NCBI RefSeq assembly: GCF_001005305.1
Contig: NZ_LBMH01000004.1
Span: forward strand, 310,001 to 374,000
DNA: 64,000 nt
Direction: 5' to 3'
DNA from: Kordia zhangzhouensis
GTDB taxonomy: Bacteria; Bacteroidota; Bacteroidia; Flavobacteriales; Flavobacteriaceae
In this document: piece by piece, positions 50,329-59,284 of the stretch
Layout: each line of letters opens with the position of its first letter
Position numbering within the stretch: position 1 is the stretch's first letter
Notes under the pieces: model-generated
Database searches by the model: none
What the model saw: the letters and a program-made list of their open reading frames with translations, nothing else
Told to the model about the DNA's origin: nothing
Program-made: the position numbers and the translations under genes

Positions 50329-52550
50329 CCAAACACTATTCAGTATAAAATATCATACCAATAACCATGTCAACAAACCAATCCACTAACGAAACGTATC
50401 CGATAGGTGTTTTTACTTCTGAATTCACAGGAAACGAACTTTTCTTAGCAGATCATATCATACAAGGACAAAAAATCCTTCCAGGAATGGCATATTTGGA
50501 AATTTCCAGAGCTGCTGTAGCAAACTCTATAACACTTTCAAACAATCAAATGATTGTATTAGAAGATAGTGTTTTTGTTCAAGCAATATTAGTCTCACAA
50601 AAACGTGAAGTACAAGCAAAAGTATATCCTGGAGCTACGGGTGAATTTGGAGTGGAAGTAATAACAAGTCAAGGCGTTCACTTTCAAACCAAAGCACTCA
50701 TACAAACCAAAACCGAAGTTAGAAATAAGCATAACATTCCAGAAGTATTGAATCTAGATCAGTTGCAAAAAGAATGCAATCAATTAGGTCCTTCAAAATC
50801 AATATTTTATGAAAACATGCGAAAACGTGAGGTGTTTCTAGGAGCAAGTCATCAAGGAATTGAAACCATTCATATTGGAAATAATACGGCTTTAGTTGCT
50901 CTTTCTTTACCAGGATCAAGTGAGCGAAATATGGCTATGGATCCAGGTATGTTAGACAGTATAATACAAGGAGGAATTGCTTTAGCAAGTAATCCGGAAG
51001 CTAATGTAGTACCATTTGCTGTTAAAAATACTTTTGTTTTTGGAGAATTGACCGATACAATGGTTGCTTATATTGAAAAGAAAGAAGAAGGTATGGATTA
51101 TACCGTTTCTGATGAACACGGAGAAGTCAAAGTGGTCATTAAAGGATTTCAAGCACGTGAAATAGAAATTGCTGCACAAGAAGAACAATTGGTATATTAC
51201 AAAGCAACTTGGGAAGAAGTAGAAGAAACTGACGAAGAATCACACGAACATACAACGGTTATAAAGGCAAAAAATAGCTATGGCGAGTTGGTCAAATCTG
51301 TATTTTCGACAGTGAAAAAATGTATACAGGAAAAAACAGCAAATCATTTAATAGAAGTTCAATTACCAAAAGAACAACCTTCATGGAAAGGAATTATGGG
51401 ATTACTAAAAACGGCTTCGATAGAGTATCCTAAAATAGAATATAAACTTACCATTAATAACAAGCCAATACAAACGGTATATACAGAAGCTGAACTATCT
51501 TCAAGTGAAACCTATACTTGGGGAACTAAAAAAACAATACTGATTACTGGTGCGCTTGGAGGTGTAGGAAAGTTAATATGTCAAGATATTGCGGAAAAAA
51601 GTGATTCTTGTGAGTTAATACTTGTTGGAAGAAGTGCACTAAATAGCGACCGACAAAAATTTATCAACGCGCTAAAAGCCCAAGGAATCAATACAACCTA
51701 TGTTTCTTGTGATGTTAGTAATGAAAAGGAAGTAAACGATTTAATAAAAAAACACCCACACATTACAGGTGTTATTCATTGTTCTGGAAGCAATTCGGAT
51801 AATCTAATCACGAAAAAAACACTTGAAGAAATAGACGAGGTATTAGCTCCAAAAGTACAAGGAATTCAGTATCTAGACAAAGCTACTTCATCATTACCTC
51901 TTGATTATTTTGTAGCTTTTTCGTCAATTGCAGGGGCATTAGGAAATGCAGGACAGGCAGATTATGCTGCTGCCAATGCATATATGGATGCATATATGAC
52001 AAATCGTGCAAATCGAGCTATAGCTAAAAAATGTTCAGGGAAAAGCATTAGTGTCAATTGGCCATTATGGGAAAGTGACGGAATGCAACTTGATGAAGAA
52101 ACCAAAAGGAATCTGAAAGAAGTTTTTAAAATCAAACCGTTACCTGCAAAGCAGGGATTAATAGCATTGCATCAAATCTTACAGAGTGATGCACAACAAG
52201 TAGTCGTTTTATACGGAAGTAAGAAAAATGTCAAAAACTTGTTTACCAAACCTAAAAAGAAGAAAAAAGTTGTAAAACCAGAAGCAACTGTTTCAGCAAC
52301 TACAACTGACGTACTTCAACAAGAAATTTCTCAAAAAGTAAAAGAACAAGTAGCAGGACACTTAAAACGAAAAATTGAGCAACTAGACACCACCGCAGAT
52401 TGGTCAGAATTTGGATTCGATTCAATCTTGCTTTCAAGTTTTATCAACAAATTTAATGCAGAATTTAACTTAAATCTTTTACCAACAGTTCTATTTGAAG
52501 CAACCAATATTGACGCATTTAGTCAATACCTCTATGAAAATCATGCTAGT
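47600..52550 (+). other. Module 10, split with tandem DH: KS10-DH // DH-KR-ACP
   Basis: The first DH closes PKS4 (H2060, D2228). The second opens PKS5 (H30 in DHIIQGQKILPG, D197 in PGMLDSII). Both keep the HxxxGxxxxP loop and the catalytic Asp. KR (TGALGGVG, Y533) and ACP (GFDS, S686) follow on PKS5. Tandem DHs in trans-AT systems can mean dehydration plus double-bond shift or ring formation; the sequence does not say which. Confidence 0.75.
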
Positions 52551-54410
52551 TACTTTTCAAGTACTTCGATGTCTGAAAATCAACAAAAAGAGACACAATT
52601 ACCTGTGGAGAAAGAAGAATCTGAAGAAGATGCTAATAGTACTCCATTTGCGCGTAGCTTCAAACAAAAATATAAGAACAGGAATTCCTATCGCGATAAA
52701 GATCTGGCAATTGTAGGAATGAGTTGTAAAATAGCTGGCGCAAACAATCCCGAAGAATTTTGGGAAATGTTAATCGGAGAAAAAGACATGATAAGTGAAA
52801 TACCTCATGATCGTTGGGATTGGAAAGATTATCCAGGCATCAGCAAATGGGGCTCTTTTGTAGATGATATTGCTGCATTTGATCCATTATTTTTTGGAAT
52901 ATCTCCTGCAGAAGCGATTTACATGTCTCCCGAACAACGCTTAATGATACAATATGTGTGGGAATGTATGGAAGATGCTGGATATGCACCAGACGAACTT
53001 AGAGGAACCAATACAGGTTTATTTATGGGATGCGGACCAAGTAGTTATGTGCATTTATTAAGTTCAATGCCTGTAGAAGCTTACTCAGCCACAGGAATGG
53101 TGCCTTCTGTAGGACCTAACCGTATCAGTTTTCTTATGGATTGGCACGGGCCAAGTAATCCTATTGATACAGCATGTAGCAGTAGTTTAGTAGCATTACA
53201 TCGTGCCATGGAAGCAATCAACTTAGGGCATTGTGACCAAGCGTTTATTGGTGGAGTAAATGCATTACTTACACCTGATGTATACATAAGCTTCTCCAAA
53301 TCAGGAATGCTTTGTGAAGATGGACGTTGTAAAACCTTTTCTGATAAAGCAAACGGTTATGTTCGTGGTGAAGGAATAGGAGTTTTAATGGTAAAAAAAC
53401 TAAAAGATGCAATCAAAGATGGCGATCATATTTATGCTGTAGTAAAAGGGACAGCCGAAAATCATGGAGGACATGCCAATTCGCTCACAGCACCTAATCC
53501 AAAATCACAGGCAGCAGTAATTAAAAGAGCGTTGCAAGACGCCGAAATGGATTTTAGCCGTGTGAGCTATGTTGAATGCCATGGTACAGGAACGCCTCTT
53601 GGAGATCCAATAGAAATTGAAGGACTCAAAATGGTCGCAGCAGAACGTTCGAAAGCAGCAAACGATACACAGGAGTGCAAACTAGGAAGTATTAAATCGA
53701 ATATAGGACATTTAGAATATGGCGCTGGTGTTGTAGGATTGTTAAAAGTCATATTGCAGATGAAACACCAAAAAATTGCTAAAACACTACATTGTGATGC
53801 AATCAACCCATATATTAAGTTAGAAGGGACTCCTTTCAAAATTGCTCATCAATCAAGCGATTGGGAACACTCGAGTACGCAACCTCGCGTAGCAGGTGTA
53901 AGTAGTTTTGGATTTGGAGGTGTCAATGCACATATTGTATTACAAGAATATGTAGTACCTAAAAGCGCATCGGTAGAAAATGAAACAACAAAACCGCAAA
54001 AAATGGTTTTTGTAGTATCTGCTAATGACTCAGATGGGCTTGTAAAATACGTTTCGAAATACAAAACATACATTCAATCTGTTGAACAAAATATTGAAAC
54101 TTTAGAACGTATTGCTTACACATTACAAACAGGACGTGCTGAAATGCCTGAACGTATTGCTTTTGTGGCAGATTCTTTTGCAGATTGGGAACAACAAATA
54201 GATGCATTTCTTAACGAACACGAAGTATCATCATCAGGGAAAATATTTAGAAATTCAGTCTATCAAAAAAAGAATAAAAATACTCAATCAGTAGATGCAA
54301 CTCAACGTGAATACATTCAACAATTAGTCAAAGAAAATCAACACGAAAAAATAGCAAAACTGTGGACAGAAGGAACTGCTATCGATTGGGAAATACTATA
54401 TCAGAATTAA
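50367..54410 (+). CDS. Trans-AT polyketide synthase PKS5 (DH-KR-ACP of M10, terminal KS11)
   Basis: This 1347-residue protein opens almost directly on a DH core (H30, D197) that lacks the usual HPLVHxNTS first strand. Then come KR (Y533), ACP (S686) and KS11 (DTACSSS, C937; ECHGTGT; SNIGH). It ends at TAIDWEILYQN, just before the KPxRISLPTYPF linker that closes every other KS here. No ACP, thioesterase, reductase or condensation domain follows, so this is the last recognisable assembly-line domain in the window. Release must occur through a separate enzyme, the KS itself, or synthases encoded elsewhere. The gap to PKS4 is 38 bases and to the HMGS gene 75 bases. Confidence 0.95.
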   Translation: MSTNQSTNETYPIGVFTSEFTGNELFLADHIIQGQKILPGMAYLEISRAAVANSITLSNNQMIVLEDSVFVQAILVSQKREVQAKVYPGATGEFGVEVITSQGVHFQTKALIQTKTEVRNKHNIPEVLNLDQLQKECNQLGPSKSIFYENMRKREVFLGASHQGIETIHIGNNTALVALSLPGSSERNMAMDPGMLDSIIQGGIALASNPEANVVPFAVKNTFVFGELTDTMVAYIEKKEEGMDYTVSDEHGEVKVVIKGFQAREIEIAAQEEQLVYYKATWEEVEETDEESHEHTTVIKAKNSYGELVKSVFSTVKKCIQEKTANHLIEVQLPKEQPSWKGIMGLLKTASIEYPKIEYKLTINNKPIQTVYTEAELSSSETYTWGTKKTILITGALGGVGKLICQDIAEKSDSCELILVGRSALNSDRQKFINALKAQGINTTYVSCDVSNEKEVNDLIKKHPHITGVIHCSGSNSDNLITKKTLEEIDEVLAPKVQGIQYLDKATSSLPLDYFVAFSSIAGALGNAGQADYAAANAYMDAYMTNRANRAIAKKCSGKSISVNWPLWESDGMQLDEETKRNLKEVFKIKPLPAKQGLIALHQILQSDAQQVVVLYGSKKNVKNLFTKPKKKKKVVKPEATVSATTTDVLQQEISQKVKEQVAGHLKRKIEQLDTTADWSEFGFDSILLSSFINKFNAEFNLNLLPTVLFEATNIDAFSQYLYENHASYFSSTSMSENQQKETQLPVEKEESEEDANSTPFARSFKQKYKNRNSYRDKDLAIVGMSCKIAGANNPEEFWEMLIGEKDMISEIPHDRWDWKDYPGISKWGSFVDDIAAFDPLFFGISPAEAIYMSPEQRLMIQYVWECMEDAGYAPDELRGTNTGLFMGCGPSSYVHLLSSMPVEAYSATGMVPSVGPNRISFLMDWHGPSNPIDTACSSSLVALHRAMEAINLGHCDQAFIGGVNALLTPDVYISFSKSGMLCEDGRCKTFSDKANGYVRGEGIGVLMVKKLKDAIKDGDHIYAVVKGTAENHGGHANSLTAPNPKSQAAVIKRALQDAEMDFSRVSYVECHGTGTPLGDPIEIEGLKMVAAERSKAANDTQECKLGSIKSNIGHLEYGAGVVGLLKVILQMKHQKIAKTLHCDAINPYIKLEGTPFKIAHQSSDWEHSSTQPRVAGVSSFGFGGVNAHIVLQEYVVPKSASVENETTKPQKMVFVVSANDSDGLVKYVSKYKTYIQSVEQNIETLERIAYTLQTGRAEMPERIAFVADSFADWEQQIDAFLNEHEVSSSGKIFRNSVYQKKNKNTQSVDATQREYIQQLVKENQHEKIAKLWTEGTAIDWEILYQN

Positions 54411-54485
54411 ATCAACAAAAAAATAACAACCAAAAACAAAAGAAGATTATACTAGGTCTTCTCAAACAAATTAAATACTAAACAC

Positions 54486-55745
54486 ATGAAATTAGTTGGA
54501 ATTGAAGCAATCAACGTACATGCTGGATCAGCATGTTTAGATGTAAAAAAATTAGCAGAACATCGCAATCTAGACATGACTAGGTTTGAAAACTTATTAA
54601 TGAAAGAAAAAACAGTGGCATTACCGTATGAAGATCCAATTACGTATGGTGTCAATGCAGCCAAACCTTTAATTGACGCATTAAGCCCTGAAGAACGTGA
54701 TCGTATTGAAATGGTAATCTCTTGTACTGAATCAGCTTTTGATTTTGGTAAATCAATGAGTACCTATTTTCATGATCTTTTAGGATTAAATCGTAATTGT
54801 CGCCTATTCGAATTAAAAAATGCTTGTTATTCTGGAATAGCAGGTTTACAAACAGCAGTTAACTTTATTTTATCGCAAACCTCTCCTGGAGCAAAAGCAC
54901 TAGTAATAGCAACAGATGTATCTCGCTTTATGGTAGAAGAAGGAGGAGATGCACTAACGGAAGATTGGTCGTTTGCAGAACCAAGTGGTGGCGCAGGAAG
55001 TGTTGCTTTATTAGTGAGTGATCAACCACATGTTTTCCAAATAGATGTGGGAGCTACTGGATATTACGGGTATGAAGTAATGGATACATGCCGCCCTACG
55101 GCAGATGGAGATGCGGGTGATTCTGACTTATCTTTATTATCATACTTGGATTGTTGTGAAAATGCATATCTAGAATATCAAAAAAGAGTTGAAGGGGCAG
55201 ATTATCAAACAACTTTTGACTATTTAGCATTTCATGCACCTTTTGGTGGAATGGTAAAAGGAGCTCATCGAAATATCATGGGAAAATTAACCAAAGCCAA
55301 ATCAAAAGAAATAGAAGAAGATTTTCAACGAAGAGTAATGCCAGGGCTTGATTATTGTCAACGTGTGGCAAACATCATGGGAGCTACAGCTTTATTATCT
55401 TTAGTAAGTACAATTGCTAATGGAAATTTTGACACTCCAAAACGAATTGGTGTATTCTCGTATGGTTCTGGTTGCTGCTCAGAATTTTTCAGTGGAGTTG
55501 TTCGAAAAGAAGGTCAAGAACGTTTGAAAAAATTCAATATTAAAGAAAAACTAGACAATCGCTATGAAATGACTATGGAAGAGTATGAGCAGTTATTGGT
55601 AAACAGTAATGCTGTAAAGTTTGGAACGCGTAATACAAAACTAGACGAAAACTTTATTCCTCAAGCAAGAAAAGCATTAGGAAAAGAAACCTTGTTTTTA
55701 AAAGAAATTAAAGAATTTCATAGAGAATACGAATGGATATCTTAA
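54486..55745 (+). CDS. HMG-CoA synthase-like beta-branching enzyme (HMGS/HCS)
   Basis: This 419-residue protein matches the PksG-type HMG-CoA synthase family: catalytic Glu in CTESAF (E82), nucleophile Cys in NACYSG (C114), and His in FHAPFGGMVKGAHRN (H250). It condenses the acetyl unit on the donor ACP (59018 gene) with a beta-ketoacyl chain on the tandem Trp-marked ACPs of M4, M6 and M8, giving an HMG-like intermediate. Its last 13 bases overlap the ECH1 gene, so translation is probably coupled. Confidence 0.93.
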   Translation: MKLVGIEAINVHAGSACLDVKKLAEHRNLDMTRFENLLMKEKTVALPYEDPITYGVNAAKPLIDALSPEERDRIEMVISCTESAFDFGKSMSTYFHDLLGLNRNCRLFELKNACYSGIAGLQTAVNFILSQTSPGAKALVIATDVSRFMVEEGGDALTEDWSFAEPSGGAGSVALLVSDQPHVFQIDVGATGYYGYEVMDTCRPTADGDAGDSDLSLLSYLDCCENAYLEYQKRVEGADYQTTFDYLAFHAPFGGMVKGAHRNIMGKLTKAKSKEIEEDFQRRVMPGLDYCQRVANIMGATALLSLVSTIANGNFDTPKRIGVFSYGSGCCSEFFSGVVRKEGQERLKKFNIKEKLDNRYEMTMEEYEQLLVNSNAVKFGTRNTKLDENFIPQARKALGKETLFLKEIKEFHREYEWIS

Positions 55746-56503
55746 ATACAGCACATTACGACACATTACAAGTAAAACTTAAAGACGAAATCTGTTTTAT
55801 TCAGATTCATCGTCCTGAAGAGAACAATACGATTAACGATCGTTTGATTGAAGAATTTAAACAAGTATTAACTATTTGTAATACGGAAGCAAAAGTCGTT
55901 GTAATTGAAGGCTCTCCAGAAGTATTCTGCTTTGGAGCCGATTTTAAAGCTATCAACACAAAAACCAATCATCAAGAACAAAACCCAGAGCCTTTGTATG
56001 ATGTTTGGTTACAACTAGCTACAGGTCCTTACGTATCAATTGCACACGTACGTGGCAAAGCAAACGCTGGTGGTGTTGGGTTTGTAGCTGCTTGCGATAT
56101 CGTTTTATGTGAAGAAAAAGCAGTTTTCAGTCTCTCAGAACTACTCTTTGGTTTGATGCCTGCTTGCGTGTTACCTTTTCTCATTAGAAGAATGGGGTTT
56201 GCCAAAGCAAACTATTTAACAATCATGACACAACCAATAGATGCTAGTCAAGCACTTGAATGGGGACTGGTTGACGCTTGCGAAGAAAACTCTCAAAACT
56301 TGTTACGAAAGCATTTATTACGCCTCCGCAGATTGAACAAAGCTGGTGTAGCACGCTACAAAAAATACATGAACAAACTCGATACATTGCCAAAACGATC
56401 TAAAGAAGCTGCTATTGAAGCCAACATCGAAGTGTTTTCGGATGAAGAAAATGTAAACAAAATCAAACGATTTGTGACAACGGGACAATTTCCGTGGGAA
56501 TAA
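55733..56503 (+). CDS. Enoyl-CoA hydratase-like dehydratase (ECH1, PksH type)
   Basis: A 256-residue crotonase-fold protein. Visible motifs: VFCFGADFKAI (oxyanion-hole region), RGKANAGGVGFVAACDIVL and SELLFGLMPACVLPFLIRRMG, the last typical of PksH-type ECH1 dehydratases. Role in the cassette: dehydrate the HMG-like intermediate made by HMGS to a methylglutaconyl-ACP, which ECH2 then decarboxylates. It starts inside the end of the HMGS gene and is followed 11 bases later by ECH2. Confidence 0.9.
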   Translation: MDILNTAHYDTLQVKLKDEICFIQIHRPEENNTINDRLIEEFKQVLTICNTEAKVVVIEGSPEVFCFGADFKAINTKTNHQEQNPEPLYDVWLQLATGPYVSIAHVRGKANAGGVGFVAACDIVLCEEKAVFSLSELLFGLMPACVLPFLIRRMGFAKANYLTIMTQPIDASQALEWGLVDACEENSQNLLRKHLLRLRRLNKAGVARYKKYMNKLDTLPKRSKEAAIEANIEVFSDEENVNKIKRFVTTGQFPWE

Positions 56504-56514
56504 AACAATCAAAT

Positions 56515-57261
56515 ATGGAAAACGTAGTAGAACTCACCGAAATTGACGATGCTATCATTCAAATAAAAATGCAGGATAAGAAAAGTAAAAATACCTTTTC
56601 TCCAGCATTGACAGATAGTTTGATTAAAGCGTATCAATATATCGGGACTCAAGAAAAATACAAGGCAGTCATTCTTACAGGGTATGATACTTATTTTGCA
56701 AGTGGAGGAACACAGGAACAATTAATGACACTATCTGAAGGAAATTCAAAATTTACAGATTTCGACTTATACAGTCTGTCATTAAATTGTCCTATTCCAG
56801 TAATTGCTGCTATGCAAGGTCATGGAATTGGAGGTGGATTTGCAATGGGTTTATTTGCAGACTTTGTTGTAATGAGCAAAGAAAGCATTTATACTACTAA
56901 TTTTATGAAATATGGTTTCACACCTGGTATGGGAGCTACATATATTTTACCTAAAAAAATAGGCATCACTTTAGCAGAAGAAATGCTACTAACCGCTAAA
57001 AATTATCGTGGAGAAGAACTTAGAATGCGAGGCATTCCTTTTTCTGTGCTTCGTCGCGAAGAAGTGATGAATCATGCCTACGAATTAGCCAAAAGTCTAG
57101 CCGAAAAACCTAGAGTTTCATTAGTTGCTTTAAAAGATCATTTGGTAGCTGAAATGCGTAACGAATTGCCTAAAGTTATTCAACAAGAAGTCAAAATGCA
57201 CGAAATTACTTTTGCTCAACCAGAAGTGAGAGAGCGTATTAAAACACTTTTTGGAGAATAA
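56515..57261 (+). CDS. Enoyl-CoA hydratase-like decarboxylase (ECH2, PksI type)
   Basis: A 248-residue crotonase-fold protein. Motifs: LTGYDTYFASGGT, AAMQGHGIGGGFAMG, YGFTPGMGATYILP. These match the intact third crotonase domain in M4 and M6, so it belongs to the same ECH2 decarboxylase family. It should decarboxylate the glutaconyl-type intermediate to the beta-methyl (or methylene) branch, and must serve M8, which has no embedded ECH. I chose the ATG at 56515; an upstream ATG at 56494 would overlap ECH1 and add seven unconserved residues. Confidence 0.9.
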   Translation: MENVVELTEIDDAIIQIKMQDKKSKNTFSPALTDSLIKAYQYIGTQEKYKAVILTGYDTYFASGGTQEQLMTLSEGNSKFTDFDLYSLSLNCPIPVIAAMQGHGIGGGFAMGLFADFVVMSKESIYTTNFMKYGFTPGMGATYILPKKIGITLAEEMLLTAKNYRGEELRMRGIPFSVLRREEVMNHAYELAKSLAEKPRVSLVALKDHLVAEMRNELPKVIQQEVKMHEITFAQPEVRERIKTLFGE

Positions 57262-57284
57262 TAAAAAGCAAAAACTTAAAAACA

Positions 57285-58244
57285 ATGAACACAAAAAATG
57301 CATTTCTCTTTTCAGGGCAAGGTTCACAATACTACGGAATGGGCAAAGAACTATATGAGCATCATACAGTATTTAACCATTGGATGAATCATTGTAGTGA
57401 AATTATTTCTCCGCAAATGGGAACATCACTAATAGAAATGTTATACAACCCTTCCAAAAAAGGACAGCCATTCGATCAATTATCATATACAAATCCAACA
57501 TTGCTAAGTGTGCAATACAGTCTCTTTAAAATGATGGAAGATATGAATATACAACCTGATTTCATGATTGGTTACAGTCTAGGAGAAATTGCAGCTTGTA
57601 TGGCTTCGGAAATGATTTCTTTGGAAGACGGATTACAACTCTCGGTTGATATGGCAAAAATGGTGGAAAGCAAAACTCCTAAAGCAGCTATGTTGGCCAT
57701 TATGGCAGGAAAAGAAATAATCGTAGAAGATCCTAGTTTATTTTCTCAATGTTGGCTAATTGCGACAAATTTTTCACAAAGCTTTGTTGTATGCGGATTT
57801 CCAGAAGACATTCAACATTTGCAAAAAGCATTGCAAAAAGAAAGTATCGTGTCTCAGCTATTGCCAGTAAATAATGGGTTTCACACACCATTACTTGATC
57901 CAATTGAAGATGAACTAAAAGAAAGAGTTCGAAAAGTACAAATATCCAAAGGAAAAGTACCTATTGTTTCTTCAAAAGATACTCGCATCAAACACGAAAT
58001 AACTCACGATGACTTTTGGGAAGTATTACGCTATTCTGTCAACTTTGAAAATACAATAAAAAATCTTGTCAATATGCATGAGTGTATATTTATCGATCTT
58101 GGACCAAGTGGTTCTTTGGCAACATCGGTAAAATATATTTTGGCAGACAACACGAAATCAATTCCATTGCAACTCATCAATCAATATGGGAAAAATTTGC
58201 AAACACTAGAAAAATTCAAAGAAAATTTTTCAGTGATACACTAA
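57285..58244 (+). CDS. AT-like protein, probable acyl hydrolase (PedC/PksC-like)
   Basis: A 319-residue acyltransferase-fold protein: GQGSQ near the N-terminus, nucleophile in GYSLGE (S98) and catalytic His in NNGFHTP (H200). Where malonyl-specific ATs have the carboxylate-binding Arg (KKRGELM in the 60586 protein), this one reads VDMAKMV, with Met (M123) aligned to Arg. Loss of that Arg is known for trans-acting acyl hydrolases, which clear stalled acyl units from ACPs. A proofreading hydrolase is therefore more likely than a malonyl loader (inference from the residue). Confidence 0.8.
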   Translation: MNTKNAFLFSGQGSQYYGMGKELYEHHTVFNHWMNHCSEIISPQMGTSLIEMLYNPSKKGQPFDQLSYTNPTLLSVQYSLFKMMEDMNIQPDFMIGYSLGEIAACMASEMISLEDGLQLSVDMAKMVESKTPKAAMLAIMAGKEIIVEDPSLFSQCWLIATNFSQSFVVCGFPEDIQHLQKALQKESIVSQLLPVNNGFHTPLLDPIEDELKERVRKVQISKGKVPIVSSKDTRIKHEITHDDFWEVLRYSVNFENTIKNLVNMHECIFIDLGPSGSLATSVKYILADNTKSIPLQLINQYGKNLQTLEKFKENFSVIH

Positions 58245-58262
58245 TGAAAAAGAAATGTGCGT

Positions 58263-58970
58263 ATGAATAACAATACTTTAGATTCTCAGCAGGAAGGATT
58301 AGAACCACAAGTAGTCGTATTGAGAGTATCTAATATGTTTGTGATTAATTACAATTATTTAGTAATTGATCATATCAATAACGAATCAGTCATTATAGAT
58401 CCTGCGTGGGATTTGGAAAAAATTGAACAAGCAATTGAAGTGAGTAACACCACTTTAAAAGGCATAATAATTACACATTCACACTTTGATCACCTGAATT
58501 TAGCAAAACCCTTAGCAGAAAAGCATAAATGTCCTATATGGATGTCGCATACAGAGATTGCTATTTCTGGATTTGAAGCGCCACAATTGCGAGCTATTGA
58601 CGCAGAAGCTTTTTGGATTGGTTCATTAAAAATAGTTCCGTTACCAACACCAGGACATACCGAAGGAAGCACATGTTATTTAATAGGAAACAATCTATTT
58701 AGCGGTGACACATTATTTATAGAAGGCTGCGGATTGTGTGCAGATACAGCAGCAGCGCATAACATGTATAAAAGTCTCAACCTTATAAAAGAACACATGC
58801 GTCCGACTACGCGAATTTTTCCAGGACACAAATATGCACGATCTCCTGGAGAACCATTTTCAACAGTCATGCAGAATAATATTTACTTACAATTTTCAAA
58901 CAAAGAAGATTTTGCTTCTTATCGTTTACGAAAAGGACAAAATCATGCAAAATTCTTTGAATTTTACTAA
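58263..58970 (+). CDS. Metallo-beta-lactamase-fold hydrolase (PksB-like)
   Basis: About 235 residues with the metal-binding signature THSHFDH, TPGHTEGST and FSGDTLF, ending with a FPGHKYARSPGE segment of the glyoxalase-II/hydroxyacylglutathione-hydrolase type. Proteins of this kind occur in trans-AT PKS clusters such as the bacillaene locus (pksB), where their role is not firmly known. A thioesterase-like function is plausible and notable here because the PKS has no TE domain. A GTG at 58257 is an alternative start; I prefer the ATG at 58263. Confidence 0.85.
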   Translation: MNNNTLDSQQEGLEPQVVVLRVSNMFVINYNYLVIDHINNESVIIDPAWDLEKIEQAIEVSNTTLKGIIITHSHFDHLNLAKPLAEKHKCPIWMSHTEIAISGFEAPQLRAIDAEAFWIGSLKIVPLPTPGHTEGSTCYLIGNNLFSGDTLFIEGCGLCADTAAAHNMYKSLNLIKEHMRPTTRIFPGHKYARSPGEPFSTVMQNNIYLQFSNKEDFASYRLRKGQNHAKFFEFY

Positions 58971-59017
58971 AACAATAAATCAAATAAACTTAAATATCTA
59001 ACTTAAAACTTAAAATT

Positions 59018-59263
59018 ATGTCAAAAGAAGAAGTATACAACGTTGTACAAGAAACTATTATGGATGTGCTTCCTGATGTAGAAAAAGAGAACATTGCCAT
59101 TGAAAAACAGCTAAAAGATATTGGAGCCAATTCTATTGATAGAATGGAAATCGTAACAATGTCTATGCGCGAACTCAATATAAAAATTCCATTAATGAGC
59201 TTTGCTGGTGTAAACAATATTGAAGGGTTAGTAAATGTATTACATGAAAATGTAAATAGCTAA
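59018..59263 (+). CDS. Stand-alone acyl carrier protein (beta-branch donor ACP)
   Basis: An 81-residue ACP with the phosphopantetheine Ser in GANSIDRME (S39). It lacks the Trp at Ser+6 seen in the acceptor ACPs of M4, M6 and M8. Between the HMGS/ECH genes and the decarboxylating KS, it fits the donor ACP (AcpK-like) that carries malonyl, then acetyl, to HMGS. It must be activated by a phosphopantetheinyl transferase, probably the one at 62643. Confidence 0.9.
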   Translation: MSKEEVYNVVQETIMDVLPDVEKENIAIEKQLKDIGANSIDRMEIVTMSMRELNIKIPLMSFAGVNNIEGLVNVLHENVNS

Positions 59264-59284
59264 ATGACCAAAAAGTATTAAACT

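Noticed and set aside
54441-54462. Hairpin AGAAGA/TCTTCT between PKS5 and HMGS as a terminator
   Set aside because: The stem is only 6 bp, has no T-run, and the downstream cassette belongs to the same pathway.
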